Origin: Hofstenia miamia
Taxonomy: Eukaryota > Xenacoelomorpha > Acoela
Direction of reading: 5' to 3'
Assembly: GCA_004352715.1 (NCBI GenBank)
Contig: SCFE01000082.1
Span: 1,354,299 to 1,418,298 of the forward strand
DNA length: 64,000 bases
This document shows positions 25,347-33,184 of the stretch, piece after piece (the first letter of the stretch is position 1; the number at the start of each line of letters is the position of its first letter). Position numbers and translations under genes: made by a program. The notes below the pieces were generated by a model. The model was not told the origin of the DNA, did no database searches, and worked only from the letters and a program-made list of their open reading frames with translations.

Positions 25347-26340
25347 TCGCAGAGGTGCAAGAATTTGTTTGCTACCATGACCTACTAAGTTGACAATTTT
25401 GCCACCAATCATTTTAAATTTGGCAAAGAACCATCTACAACATAAATTTAGTCAGGGCTATAGACTGACTGACTAATCACTTTGTGATGGCACAGAAACT
25501 CAGTGGTGGCAGTATTTACATGTGCCGCAGTCGAGTGTGATTTGATATAAGCGTTTTCCGTTTCTCAATTACTGTGTGTGGTTAAGCTGGGTGTATACTT
25601 CCTAGTGATTGTCTCTCCAGGATCTACAGAACATGGAAGTGCAATTGACAAACATTCACAGTGAGAAATGGCAACTCATTGCACTGTGCGAGGACTAATG
25701 TAAAAGGTCAAATGTATAGTATATAGTGTATAGTATATAATGTATATAGTTTGTTATGAAATTGTGATTGACTGAATTAGATACATACGTGTGCATAGCA
25801 TGAGCGCCAATCAGCTACTACACAACTGTCCAGTTGGCATATACAGGCAAAATCTCAAAAATTTTGGACACTCCAGTTTTATACTAAACTACCTAAAGTA
25901 AATAGACTTTTGCTTCTCACTCACTGCAATCACTGTACACAAATTGAAAGAATGAACTAATTAAGGCTTCAATTATGAATTGCTATAGAAACTATTCGAC
26001 AATTTGTATATCTATAAGTTTAACAGGATTATTGGCTTTGTTTGAATTGATAAGAATTATTTTAAAATAAACTTGCAAACAATTGTATAAAATTTATTTG
26101 TTTTGCTCCACCCAATAGTAGAAAACTTACGAATCTTCTTCGAGATGCACTAAAGGTTGATTCTCTATTAACGATGATTTGTTTGGAATAGTTAATCTAA
26201 AATAGAGAAATTCATAAAGAAAGAATTCAAAAAGAAAATTACAAATTTCTAGGCAGTAGCGTTTTTCGTGATGGCTTTGGAGGCGGTGTGTTTGCTTTGG
26301 GCAACCGACTCGAATAATCTCTACCTTCGACTTTATCGAC
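9015..26340 (-). CDS. FAM219-family protein, minus-strand spliced gene (N-terminus missing)
   Basis: Four exons join without breaking frame, in gene order: 26,340-26,243, 26,196-26,131, 21,672-21,618 and 9,179-9,015. Each has an AG acceptor and a GT donor in matching phase (0/2, 2/2, 2/0, 0/stop). The predicted peptide follows the FAM219A/FAM219B layout: a basic proline-rich stretch (TPPPKPSRK), LTIPNKSSL, an acidic patch (HLEEDSSEDEIEL), then the conserved C-terminal core NDGYSLDMLEEEDLDLIPP and a cysteine-rich tail ending CSCGIM. The family is poorly characterised, so no biochemical role is claimed. The last four residues, CGIM, fit a CaaX prenylation box, and the preceding cysteines could be palmitoylated (inference). 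The first exon(s), start codon and promoter were not found and should lie above 26,340. The gene body hosts LINE-A, Tigger and both Tc1-like elements. Confidence 0.75.
9180..11289. other. FAM219-like last intron, left part; no gene seen
   Basis: AT-rich intronic DNA. A minus-strand frame at 10,456-10,686 has no recognisable motif and no splice context. Confidence 0.45.
11290..12176 (-). pseudogene. Decayed Tc1/mariner-like transposase, downstream part
   Basis: The minus strand encodes, in broken frames, a helix-turn-helix region (NPKTFFRNFKKLTETNMLRR), a DNA-binding segment with SASTVYRALSKSAI, the first catalytic aspartate block FITDESMFQLHRNN (about 11,750), the second block ILQQDGATP (about 11,520) and a tail resembling GIMKDDVEKK. 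At least four stops or frameshifts interrupt it. The N-terminal continuation is at 14,388-14,470, separated by the inserted Tigger element. No terminal inverted repeats were identified for this older element. Confidence 0.8.
12177..12200 (+). repeat. Left terminal inverted repeat of the Tigger element
   Basis: Begins CAGTCGAAACCGG after the TA duplication; pairs with 14,364-14,387 in inverse orientation (23 of 24 bases). Confidence 0.95.
12186..12395 (+). repeat. Subterminal TTTTTCTTAC-type repeats of the Tigger element
   Basis: At least six copies or variants of GGTTTTTTCTTAC follow the left TIR (around 12,190, 12,206, 12,225, 12,288, 12,306 and 12,325), with another inside the right end (about 14,330). 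Iterated subterminal motifs like these often act as transposase-binding sites; that role is inferred here. Confidence 0.7.
12531..12725. repeat. Direct repeat of about 42 bp upstream of the Tigger transposase gene
   Basis: Copies at 12,531-12,573 and 12,684-12,725 share CTGACTCATTCATTCGGTTT and AAAGCTAAGCGACGAT, differing by one base at the left. They lie between the left end and the transposase start and could mark a promoter duplication; no function is shown. Confidence 0.8.
12794..14272 (+). CDS. Tigger/pogo transposase, intact (492 aa)
   Basis: I chose the ATG at 12,794 (MASKQVRLTLAEK), the first ATG in frame after the TIR region. Residues about 8-55 form a CENP-B/psq-type helix-turn-helix (AKLARIFKISKPSVGYII), and about 70-140 a second CENPB-type DNA-binding domain (AARRLGRDPDAVNDSWVQRW). 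The DDE_1 catalytic core follows: NMDETALFW (Asp about 166), LLDNCPSHRG (Asp about 274) and CDQGVIRLLK (Asp about 311). This is the three-aspartate pattern of pogo-like transposases, with about 36 residues between the last two. A Glu-rich stretch (VEEEEEHEDN) precedes the C-terminus. The last residues, QSRITDFFVQK, match a PCNA-interacting PIP box (Q-x-x-I-x-x-F-F). There are no frameshifts or stops. Confidence 0.95.
   Translation: MASKQVRLTLAEKHRLIGLYEAKTPKAKLARIFKISKPSVGYIINQKNKIAKQFNANPNSKRKSIKGAEKNQDIDEPLLQWFMNMRAASKELNSAIILEAAKQAARRLGRDPDAVNDSWVQRWRERHGIRYLALHGESAECPNFEDWLDAIQPTITKYPADTIFNMDETALFWRMQTSKTFVGPQEQEPRGRKPMKTRVTLLVGCSMAGEKLPLLCVGSSKNPRWPTVGARKAAPPLKYCSSRKGWMTTALFTDCLKDLELKLKNRNQKGLVLLDNCPSHRGFEEIYDGVKTNLEVKMLPPNTSSKLQPCDQGVIRLLKAHYRGKLARLLIHKAVKDVSLYEGLQMVRAAWANNVTEDTIKNAWRKSGLRKEQIREELDVVMSENPEFEQLAVIEDEEVVSENINLDINSFIDGGAVEEEEEHEDNIDEKESIENSPAVPPSVSECLKLMDLVSKRFILSSGDEPVCVTDVKQALMSLPKSQSRITDFFVQK
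14364..14387 (-). repeat. Right terminal inverted repeat of the Tigger element
   Basis: Ends ACCGGTTTCGACTG before the second TA; inverse of 12,177-12,200 with one mismatch. Confidence 0.95.
14388..14470 (-). pseudogene. Decayed Tc1/mariner-like transposase, N-terminal part beyond the Tigger insertion
   Basis: When the Tigger element and one TA copy are removed, the minus-strand frame runs NARNILQYLDSTGVTDRKTL without a stop across the junction. This places the insertion inside the transposase reading frame. The 5' start of the older element was not resolved. Confidence 0.7.
14471..15234. other. Intronic DNA, nothing recognised
   Basis: AT-rich, no coding block or repeat boundary identified. 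It may include the lost outer end of the decayed Tc1-like element. Confidence 0.4.
15235..17100 (+). pseudogene. Decayed LINE (reverse transcriptase remnant)
   Basis: Plus-strand frames, broken many times, carry RT hallmarks in order: SQFGFQKRKSISIQ-like text near 16,050, KTSKAFDKV near 16,150, SIPQESVVRPILFLIF plus VNELPDIF near 16,310-16,380 (the GVPQGSVLGPLLF loop), and FADNLTVTRYD near 16,400-16,430 in place of the YADD box. A thumb-like tail follows to about 17,090. The catalytic YADD is changed and no frame is intact, so this is a dead copy. It belongs to the APE-type LINE group by motif. Confidence 0.75.
17101..17818. other. Intronic DNA upstream of LINE-A, nothing recognised
   Basis: AT-rich flank with no open reading frame of note. 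Similarity to LINE-B's 5' flank stops sharply at 17,819, so this is outside the retroelement. Confidence 0.5.
17819..17843 (+). promoter_or_regulatory. LINE-A 5' leader shared with LINE-B
   Basis: TATTGTTATTACACAGAT followed by AAATTAG. It matches LINE-B 43,986-44,010 at 24 of 25 positions and lies 9 nt before the ORF1 ATG (10 nt in LINE-B). Upstream sequences are unrelated. It is either the true 5' end or promoter of both LINEs or a captured spliced leader (inference). Confidence 0.65.
17853..18590 (+). CDS. LINE-A ORF1 protein (245 aa), RNA-binding-like
   Basis: The ATG at 17,853 follows the leader. Residues 1-50 are helical and amphipathic (LKNLSDAQFASAVGGLKKDA), about 50-145 are Ser/Pro-rich and low-complexity, and about 150-225 form a compact domain beginning AHIYVGRFAASVSTSDVADH, whose alternating pattern resembles an RRM fold. 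The tail is basic (RPRRRNPPRRD). LINE ORF1 proteins bind the element RNA to form RNPs. The gene ends with TGA (18,588-18,590) and ORF2 continues in the same frame. The RRM assignment is by pattern only. Confidence 0.8.
   Translation: MPPISLSDLKNLSDAQFASAVGGLKKDAIISLLRQAVSALSTSTPSTNDGPGVISSLSDSLTKLSSDVSSLQSQMFSYSAAASRSVSSLPNNPAPSFAPALAPPSALPHPPKQSIPSSTNRNRPRPVFGSSASCCLPAVPISSLSPPPRKAHIYVGRFAASVSTSDVADHLRSSSLQFDDVISIPPRPDSPFVSFHVVCDQVSHRALMNPDVWSEGVLIRYYRLSDEERKSFGLRPRRRNPPRRD
18588..18593 (+). promoter_or_regulatory. Candidate stop-codon readthrough site (TGA CTA)
   Basis: ORF1 ends GAC TGA CTA TCT CAC and the next 962 codons are open in the same frame. UGA followed by CUA is the best-known leaky stop context in animals. 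No in-frame ATG exists before the endonuclease domain, so readthrough would make an ORF1-ORF2 fusion of about 1,208 residues. Confidence 0.6.
18591..21479 (+). CDS. LINE-A ORF2: APE endonuclease and reverse transcriptase, open throughout
   Basis: 962 codons are open from the ORF1 stop to TGA at 21,477-21,479. The first in-frame ATG comes only after the endonuclease has begun, so I take the frame from the ORF1 stop. The APE domain (about 15-245) shows LLANAHSL, FITETWL, GRHGGVLIAS, VCGDFNLP and LSDHSFVSF, with the catalytic Glu, Asp/Asn and Asp-His in place. The RT domain (about 500-770) shows SYRPIAILSRLSIIFERLVF, FLDISKAFDRLPHSIL, SGAPQGSVFAVLFF and LLYVDDTAIF. The active site is YVDD, not the usual YADD. 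The C-terminus ends CDCPRCRKT, a small Cys cluster. This protein would nick target DNA and copy its own mRNA. No inactivating change is visible. Confidence 0.92.
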   Translation, partial: LSHSDVPPPRNSGFSVLLANAHSLVSLNRRLSFYNFFLQSPVDFIFITETWLDPAIADSVVFPNSTLKVLSRMDRSSGRHGGVLIASRLPNLDIRPISFDSLSFDFCCGCAVVLSDHIVSLLCVYNPPSKSAFRIPVADLSSMFESFHDQSTYLSRHLGFSIRPHFLVCGDFNLPNVCWNAFDSTDTYESAVLEVFACYSLEQLVFSPTSSSSLLDLVLCSHPDYIFDISVIPVPAKLSDHSFVSFNLFVNSTSPSANPAVPQYARFNSDFLSLNAALSSSLPVFSDSFSVDDWFTFFHQVISSYVPRRRKKRASLPFYFSSLTVHSLNKLESYKRHSGTTATPKLASLTEDVLNFMELDKVSFLSSFSSGSLQDSYSFLRSLHSKPELPNLRWNLLSAHSDLEKADLFNAYFASNFSVPVSMCPGPPAASPLIRLCDMVFSAHDISLMLKSCKLSGPCYPDGVPSFVIHETSSTLSIHLKHLYSFICSTKRYPACWKTSWISPLLKSNQLPSSQVTSYRPIAILSRLSIIFERLVFRYVFPKIRHLISSSQHGNLPGRSTITNLLTLIENCYFHSDSNDPGCIIFLDISKAFDRLPHSILLDKLRLFGFDVDFIELFQSYLTNRHQCVKINSSISSPVPVTSGAPQGSVFAVLFFLVAINDLPHSVLNSSCLLYVDDTAIFDFGWSFASNIFSDLEHLSTWSSVNHLDFSTTKTCGISFSVAPPSDLPLPVNFAPHHTHLGVQLAANLNWNGHVSLRLRKANSSLFALFRNVPFNTSSAVKLSLFKSIPRAILLYASPCWWPSRALFHSMERFQKRAFKWISSLDYKDALLKFSTLPLSLYFHACDLLLFNRLLTRKLDLDPFDFIKFSNSCCTRSDDVVTFSIRRTKKHRTLHSFFNRACTAANYILTRNPPTAIDFFSPSPSFKKSLMAFLFAEPFSDFAYSSICSYFISCDCPRCRKT
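21518..21552 (+). terminator. LINE-A polyadenylation signal and (ATT)n 3' tail
   Basis: AATAAA at 21,518-21,523 is followed by GTCATTG and about seven ATT units (21,531-21,552). Simple-repeat tails mark the 3' end of this type of LINE and prime reverse transcription. Confidence 0.85.
21618..21672 (-). CDS. FAM219-like gene, exon c (acidic)
   Basis: 55 nt between acceptor ATTTTTTTTAG and donor GTGAGTTATT. Joined to exon b it reads SSEDEIELPLPLLGNRRKL with no stop and ends in phase 0. It lies about 65 bp beyond the LINE-A tail, so LINE-A sits in the next intron. Confidence 0.72.
21673..23958. other. FAM219-like intron (exon b to exon c), no gene seen
   Basis: AT-rich. Open frames around 22,654-23,079 on both strands lack motifs and splice context. 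Part of a longer Tc1-like inverted repeat may start near 23,767 (CAGTCTGGAACATTTTATTA after TA), unconfirmed. Confidence 0.4.
23959..24865 (-). mobile_element. Internally deleted Tc1-like DNA transposon
   Basis: Inverted ends at 23,959-23,983 (TTAGGGCCATTGCCAATTAG) and 24,841-24,865 match at 22 of 25 positions. The minus-strand transposase has VAFSDESTFKCQQASRQRVW (first Asp), MMWGIFSYHGTGRLHV, NDGIFMQDGARATQ (second Asp), then a frameshift, then NSPDLNPIENLWAIIKRRLA (final Glu) and a C-terminus VSMPRRIASVIEAKGGHSKY. The N-terminal DNA-binding domain is missing. At about 0.9 kb it is shorter than typical 1.3-1.6 kb relatives. A single N at 24,866 touches the right end, so the outer end may be damaged by assembly. 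Confidence 0.88.
24866..26130. other. FAM219-like intron segment with simple repeats, no gene seen
   Basis: Contains an N at 24,866, a (TA)n run at about 25,308-25,341 and a TATAGTA/TATAGTG tandem patch at about 25,713-25,752. A less AT-rich stretch at 25,490-25,700 might be a retroelement fragment, but no protein or LTR boundary was recognised. Confidence 0.45.
25308..25341. repeat. (TA)n microsatellite
   Basis: Uninterrupted TA dinucleotide run. Confidence 0.9.
26131..26196 (-). CDS. FAM219-like gene, exon b
   Basis: 66 nt between acceptor CTATTTTAG and donor GTAAGTTTTC. It encodes LTIPNKSSLIENQPL and then VHLEEDS, matching the family's IPNKGYSSL-like block followed by an acidic run. It ends in phase 2. 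Confidence 0.75.
26243..26340 (-). CDS. FAM219-like gene, exon a (basic, proline-rich)
   Basis: Flanked on the minus strand by acceptor GGATTTTTAG and donor GTAATTTTC; 98 nt, entering in phase 0 and leaving in phase 2. It encodes VDKVEGRDYSSRLPK followed by ANTPPPKPSRKTLLPRN. The PPPKPSRK segment resembles an SH3-binding site (inference). The next intron is only 46 nt. Confidence 0.72.
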
Positions 26341-26499
26341 CTAAAAATCCCAGTAAAGTTTAGAATTAAATGAAGGGATTGCAATACGCATACATTAATA
26401 AAATTACAAAGTTTTTTTATGAAACAACAAACGATCAATTTGAACACAGCTTATGGAGATGGTTCATGATTAAAGTAATTGCAATTTCCTTCTGGGGAA

Positions 26500-26590
26500 A
26501 AAGTACAAAAGGGAAGGAAGGAAGTTACTAAAGAAGTCGGTGCTTAATGGACAGAAGAGCATAAATACACGTGGAGATCATCTGCAGGCA
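26500..26590 (+). mobile_element. Short fragment of an RLE-type LINE
   Basis: GAAGTTACTAAAGAAGTCGG and the following 40 bases match 37,872-37,925 of the RLE-type LINE with scattered differences, including the segment coding for K-S-x-L-N-G-Q-x-S-I. It is a dead scrap of a related element, upstream of FAM219-like exon a. Confidence 0.6.
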
Positions 26591-27471
26591 ATGAAAGGTG
26601 AAATAAGAACAGGTCTATAGGGTTTGGGCAAGGAAGGTTCAAGCCTCCATCAAATGCTTGCTTTTGGCTACCAAATAGTGTTGAGTGTGCGTTTAACAAA
26701 AAACCAAGCTCTACTCATCTTAGCCACTTCATTTTCATATATGTAGCAAAGGAAGAAATCAGGGACGGATACAGAGGGGGAGAGGGAAACCGGACTCCTC
26801 TAAAATAAGTAATGGAATTTGTCACAAAAACCGTGACAGAAGATTTCATTTGTTAACTCAACAAAACATCTCAAAATGAAAATCACCTGCTCTTTATGCA
26901 ATTAATGCCAAAGGTACTACTTACTAGGATTGTCTATGTATGGCATCAAATACAATACAGTTGCCATCACTAGGCAATCAAAAGGGGCAAAAAGGGCAGA
27001 AAGTAGGGTTAAGGGCATAATTTAAAATAATGGGCAAATATGAAAGAATTGTCTAAAACTATGAAATCAACAAATAAATAAAAATTGACCAATGTTTCTA
27101 CATGCATTATTTATAAATAAAATAACTATGCCTATACGACTAACTAAAGAGATGTAAATAACAAAAAAACGTATTTTAAAATGTGATGTCTCAATAAGTC
27201 TTACTCTGGACTCCCACCTACAATAAGGTGAGTACAACTGTCAAAATGGTGTGACTTAATTGATTTTCAATAAATAGCGGCGATGTCAAAGGAAACCTAC
27301 GAACTGTGTTGCAATAGTTAAATGAGAAATTCAACCCTGAATGGATAATAAATCCTTTTCACTGGTTTTGATTTTGATTTGCAGTTTAGACTCTGTCAAA
27401 TTGCGTTTGCGTCTCGCACCTTTTTTCAATTCATCATTCCGATTAATCCGATAAATTGCAAACGTCTTGAA
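26591..27471. other. No gene seen; possible hAT-like terminus
   Basis: CAGGGACGGATACAGAGGGG at about 26,762 resembles a hAT left terminus. No inverted partner was identified. Missing upstream FAM219-like exons should lie in this direction but were not found. Confidence 0.35.
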
Positions 27472-28741
27472 ATGCCGAAAGTAGCAACAAAATCCCACAA
27501 AATAGCCGCCTATGTCAAACAATTTCCGAAGGATTTTATATCAAATGCAGGCGAACTTACCTGCATTCTTTGTAAAAAAAATCGGTTTCAAGTGAAAAGG
27601 ACACTCAGGTTGCCAGCCACCGTGTATCAAATTAAAAGAACTACAAAGTTTAGTCACTTTACCAGCACAGTTTTATCCCAAAAAGACGATACCCCTCCAT
27701 AAATTACTAAACCCCATTTTAAAAAATTATTCGAAACATATGGAGTCGATTGCCCATCCGAATCGAGTTGCCGAAATGTAGCAAATGTTCATGAACAATC
27801 CTGTTAAGATATAAAAAGCAACCTCAAGTAGAACGACATTACAATAATGGCCGATGAATCATTTGTCAAGAAAATTAATATTTTAACATTCTTATGGGCG
27901 AAAAGCTATATATTTGGTTCTGTCTAAAGTCATTAAAACGTGTGATTTCAGCAATGTTAGCAGATTGATCGACGATGTCGTTCGAGATATGGGCATTAAA
28001 TGTGAAAACGTGTTAAATTTTGTTACGGATGTTGCACCATACGTGATAAAGGCCGCATCTCAAATGAAGATATTTTAACTCTATATGCATCACACCACTT
28101 GTCTAGCACATTTGCTACACAATACGGCAGAGCATGTTCGAGCACAATTCAAGCTCACTGACAAAGCAGTTGCAATAGCTAAGGCAAGGAACCATAAAAA
28201 CGCAACTTATCGGAACACTTTTCTAAACAGTAATATGCAATTGCTGCCTCAACCATCTAAGGAGATGGGATTCGTGGATTGAGGCTGCAATGTATTATGC
28301 GACACATTGTAAATTCTTGAGAAGATGATTTGTTGGTTAAAAGTGCTAGGGATACCATCAATACCCATGGTGTGGTCAATGAATTGGTAAACTTTGCTCC
28401 ATACAAACCTCTGCCTCCGTTAATTGAATCTATAGAAGGCGATGATCAAAAATTGTACGAAGCATACACTGCGATTCGTGCATTTAACAAGACTCACCCA
28501 GTCAACATTTCAAATTCGCGCTTACAGTGAACGCCATCTTAATTCAATAATCAGCCTTCAAAATATGTTTGTTGAAACATATACGCTTACACCACTTCGA
28601 ATATCGCGACTACAGAATGCTTTATCAACTTCGGCCTCCGTCGAAAAATGCTTTAGCAAGATGAAAAAACATTTTGCAAAAGAAAAGAATTTTAAACAAA
28701 AGAAAGTTGAAAAATACTTGTACTCATATTACAGTATTTAG
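27472..28741 (+). pseudogene. Decayed hAT transposase with BED-like finger
   Basis: A plausible ATG at 27,472 starts MPKVATKSHKIAAYVKQFPK, then GELTCILCKKNRFQVKRT, a degraded BED/CGGBP1-like zinc finger. Broken frames continue with CENVLNFVTDVAPYVIKAA, HHTTCLAHLLHNTAEHVR (the conserved hAT insertion region around the CxxH), and a C-terminal dimerisation domain, STSASVEKCFSKMKKHFAKE and KVEKYLYSYYSI, ending with TAG at 28,739-28,741. Many stops and frameshifts make it inactive. Clear terminal inverted repeats were not found. Confidence 0.82.
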
Positions 28742-29959
28742 AATGATGCTATGCTTACTCATGGTAACTCTGTATTTATGTTTTATGAGCATGAAATGAG
28801 GAAATTACACTATTTTTCTATATCTGAGAGTTTGGTCCAAGTTGGGTACAAATTTTGACGATGCAAAAATCAGAGTTTAAGAGACAAAAATCCGAGTTTT
28901 TATGGGCAAAAATCACGAAAATAAAGTGCAAAACTTGGTTGCCGAACCCATCACTAATCCAGCAATCAGTAATCCGGAAACTTTAATAATCAGCCACAAG
29001 CTTCGGCAATAATGCTTTCTAATATTTATAATTTAATATTAATGATAATGTAGTGTCCAGGCCATGTGAATAAAATGTATTTTCATTGTTAATCAAATTT
29101 AAAAATGAGGTATTTAGCTAACGTGTTTGGTGTATTCTAACCTAATAACTAATCTGGCACTTTTAGAGTCACGATGATGCCGGATCACTGATGGTCAACT
29201 TTATTGTCTAAAACAATAAAATGAGTGATTCTTTTGTTATTGTAGTTCGAAAATTCTTTCTTATCTCACCTTGGCCAATCCATTGTTGTAATTTCATATT
29301 TTCTATTGTATATTTTGGAATTTATTTCCTTTTATCATGTATTTGATACAAGAATTAAAGCAATTAATATTATCTAAAAAAGATTTCTGTATCCGTCAGT
29401 TGAAGAAATTTGTGCATAAATTTACCTCAAAATGCTTAGAAATTTTATAAATGTTTGATGGTTTCTGCCAAAATTTTTAAGCGCTGATATTTCATGAAAT
29501 ATTAAAATATCTAAAATAGGAAAGCACAACATAAATAAGGAGTGTCTCCTTTCATTTTTGTCTAGAAAACGCTCTTCGTAGTGGCGCGCGCTCTTATTGC
29601 AGCGAACTTTTGTGCAAAGCATCTGGTTACTATATCTGACTTCCCGCATGACAAGTCTCAACGGCTTTTTGATAATTAATTTTGTACTTTAAAGTGCTAT
29701 TTGAATCTATTTCTTACACTTCCATGGAAGTTATTAGAAACATCTTGGAGTTTCACTAAAATCTATGACAAGGTTTTACACGGAATTTCATTTGACCCTT
29801 TATTGTCCAATGTCGCCGCAATGAACAAAATATACAATTAAAATATATGTTTAAGTATGAAACAGATGAAAAGGCGCGAGTACTGCAAGCGAGTTAAATG
29901 AAGCTATAATCCATTGCTGACAATATTTTTAATACATTTAACACCTGTTCTCTTCGTTA
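28742..29959. other. No gene seen between two hAT remnants
   Basis: AT-rich. GTTGCCGAACCCATCACTAA at about 28,940 may be the right terminus of the preceding hAT element, since TAGTGATGGG-type ends are common in hATs. No matching left end was confirmed. Confidence 0.4.
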
Positions 29960-32054
29960 CTGTCTACAGACACGTGTTGAAAAAAGAAATTGCTCTCTTG
30001 TGTTGCATTACCTTTCAAAAAAGGCCTCAAAGGCTGCACGATAAACCTAATAACAGTCAGGTAGTTGAAAGCTCATTAGAAAAGGCATATCATCCTGACA
30101 GCAGTTTTGTTTTCTCCGGAAAGGTATGTGGAAACCAAAAAGGTCATGTAGACATGACTGTTTCAAGAAATTTCATTGGCTCGATTATGATATTGAAAAT
30201 GACTGTCACATGTTATGTGTGTAAACATCAAAGCAATCAAGCTAACTTGAAATCGGAACGCTGCAAAGAAAAAGCGTTTCTTGAAACAGGTTTTAGTAAT
30301 TGGAGAAAGGCACTTCAGAAGTTCGAAACCCATCAAAACAGAAGTTCGAACAGCATCAACATACCACATCGCCATTCCTCAATGCGGTGATGTTGCTGCA
30401 TTGTTAAATACCAGAGAAAGTAATCAGGGAGCTGAGCCGTCGCTGCTTGATTGCCATTATCACATTGCTGCAGTATCTGGCGTGCAAAGGAATTCCCATA
30501 CGAGGCCATGGTAGCGACGAAGATTCAAATTGCATTCAGTTATTGAAAATATTATCAAAAGATTTTTCTGGCTTGAGAAAAAACAAGACAAATTCCTGAC
30601 CCATGACATTCAAAACGAATTCAGTTTTGCGGGAAATGCTTAAGGGGAACCCATACTCGATCATGTGTGATGAATATACTGACGCCTTAAACAAAGAGAG
30701 CTTACATTCATAAAAAGTTCAACAATTGTATCTGTGATTAAGGATATCATGACAAGGTACCAATTAGGTTGGCAGCTTACCAGGGTCAGTGCCATAATGG
30801 AGCCGAGAATATGCTGGAAAAAACGTTTGGTGTTGCAGTAGAACTCCAAAGCCTACAGCCGAAAGCAAGGACGTGACCAAAACAGTGACGATTCTATGTG
30901 ATACGATGGGTACAGCAGGTGAAATTATCATTTTGATAAAGTATTCACCTAAAAGAGAAAACCTGTAAGAAAAATTCAAAAAGCAGATTGCCTTTGATGA
31001 GGAAATCGAAGACAAAGCAAAATCTATATCTAAACTGCCTGAGACGAGATGAACTATTCGTGCCGAATGTTTTAAGAGAAAATTAGACAGCTATGAGCAT
31101 TTGATGTCAGTTTGGAAGTATTGTCTTGAGAATGAGAAAATGGCGACCGAATTAAAGTCAAAGATCATCGGAGTGAAGAAACAAATGGAAACATTTGATT
31201 TATTTTTCGGATTGAGCATCAGCTATTGCCTATATTCGCACACAAATAATATATCGAAAACACTTTAAGCTGAAAAGATGTCTGCTTGTATCAGTAAAAC
31301 ACTGCTAAATTGGTGGTAACTGTTCCTAAGAGTTTGAAAAGTGATAAATCATTTAATACCTTATTTCACGTGATAACCTTCACGTTCGTTTAGAAACCTA
31401 TAATCCAAAGAAAAAGTAAAGCACCGAACAACACAATTTTTTCAATACATCAATGGGCATCAAAGCAAAGCACCTGCCCACCACCCAATAACATCTGAAG
31501 ATCGCTACCGAGAAGTATATTTTGAGGCTATAGATCACATGATTTCGACAATTCATGACAGGTTAAATCAGCAAGTGTTGAAGGTTACGAAAACATGGAA
31601 TAACTTCTTTTAAAATCTATCTCGACTAAGGATACACCTAGAGAATTTGCCTACCTGCAAGACAAATATAATGAGGAACTTAACACACAGCACTTTTCTG
31701 TATAGGCTGACATATTGCGAGCGATACTTAGAGAGTCGACACTAATATGCTTTGAAGAAGCATCTCACAAAGTCAAATCTCTCCCAAATGCCCAACGGAG
31801 CATTTTAACAAATAGTAACTATTCTAAAGTTACTCTTAGTAAATCCAGCTACAACTGCAACAGCCAAGATGTCGTTTTCCCTTGCAAGAAGGCTCAAAAC
31901 TTGGCAGCGACCAACGATCACAGCTGAACATTTACACTCTTTAGCCATTTTACATGCTCACAAATCGCACACGGATTCCATCAATTTGATAAACATTATA
32001 AATGAATTTATTTCTAAATCTGATTCAAGAAAACTGATTTTTGGAAAATTTTAG
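29960..32054 (+). pseudogene. Decayed hAT transposase of the TTF-finger/ZMYM1-like type
   Basis: Plus-strand frames broken many times. Recognisable parts are a CKHQSNQANLKSERCKEKAF then FLETGFSNWRKALQKFETHQ segment typical of the TTF-type zinc-finger region, DUF4371-like middle text, and a C-terminal hAT dimerisation domain: LVNPATTATA-like text, then RRLKTWQRPTITAEHLHSLA and ILHAHKSHTDSINLI, ending SDSRKLIFGKF-stop at 32,052-32,054. Domesticated and transposon copies of this family both exist. The density of stops here shows a dead transposon rather than a host gene. Confidence 0.8.
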
Positions 32055-33184
32055 GGTTGTTTCTAGTGTTCTTGTCCTGCATGTCGATTGTATTATAAAA
32101 AGGGTTGGGTGTCTTTTCATTTCTAAAGTATAAATGAGTTTTCTATTTTTTGTAGATTGCTGGCACGCAAATTTCACTAGTTATTTTGTAGGCTTAATTT
32201 CTTTGTTTAAGACGGGGTTGGACGATCTAGAGGTATTGCAAATTTTAGCGATGAGTCATCCAGGTGATATTTAGTCATGTCCCGATTTTTAAGCACCCCC
32301 ACTTTAAAAATTTTAGCGCCGCCCATGTTCTTAAAATGTTTTTTTGTAAACTCATCATCATAGTTAAGCATTGCTGTTCATTTCCACCTCTACATGCTAA
32401 ATTTAAAATATTATTTTTAAAATTATTCAAAAATTAATGTTTTGTTCCTCATTTTTGTGAAATAGCTTAATCCCAAAACGATACTAACTACAAGCTTTGA
32501 CATCGACAATATGAAAAAAGCGGAGGCCAATGGAGCAATAAAATAAATTCCTTATCCAAAATCACACAGATTATACCAAATTAAAAATAAGCCTAATATA
32601 TTAAAAACACAGTGCAATTTATTATTAACTTTATATATCATTACATATTAATTAAGAAGCAAGATAATTATGATAATTTTGTGCTCTTTTCTGGCTATCA
32701 CAATTTGTAATTATATTACTGCAAACAAATCTACACCATAAATTTAAACAAATGTTACATAAAATTTGAAAGACTTCTGTGGAAATTTAGTCATCTTGAA
32801 TGTAAAAGATATGAACATTATCAAGTAGTTTACACAGACTTTCTCTGCAAAATTTAGATCGATAGGAAAAGTCAATTGTGTCAAAGAGCACTGTGCAATA
32901 TAGAGTTCCGCAATAAATAGTTCATTAGGCGAAAAAATCCGCCCGATCAAGCTAGACTTGGAATGACGAACTACCAGTGCTAATTTGCTCAGTGATTTCG
33001 TGAAAAGTTTTGAAATGTAACCAACAAACTGTTTTCATATGTCTACTAAAATTGAAACTGCATTGTGAACAGCTATGTTTAGGATTCGACTGTACTAAAG
33101 AATAAAAATTAGTAAAACTAACTGTCAGCTCTGCCTTATTAAAGTTATGAGTTTCGATAACCTGAAATAGAGTGAAATTGGCAA
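32055..33184. other. No gene seen
   Basis: AT-rich. A C-rich patch near 32,300 (AGCACCCCCACTTTAAAAAT) may belong to the end of the preceding hAT element. Confidence 0.4.

Noticed and set aside
26762-28960. Pairing of CAGGGACGG-type and TAGTGATGGG-type ends as one hAT element
   Set aside because: The two ends are not inverted copies of each other; no element boundary can be claimed.
29232-29290. Possible FAM219-like first exon (ATG GAT TGG CCA AG followed by GTGAGATAAG, minus strand)
   Set aside because: Only four codons, phase 2 does not fit exon a (phase 0), no supporting sequence.
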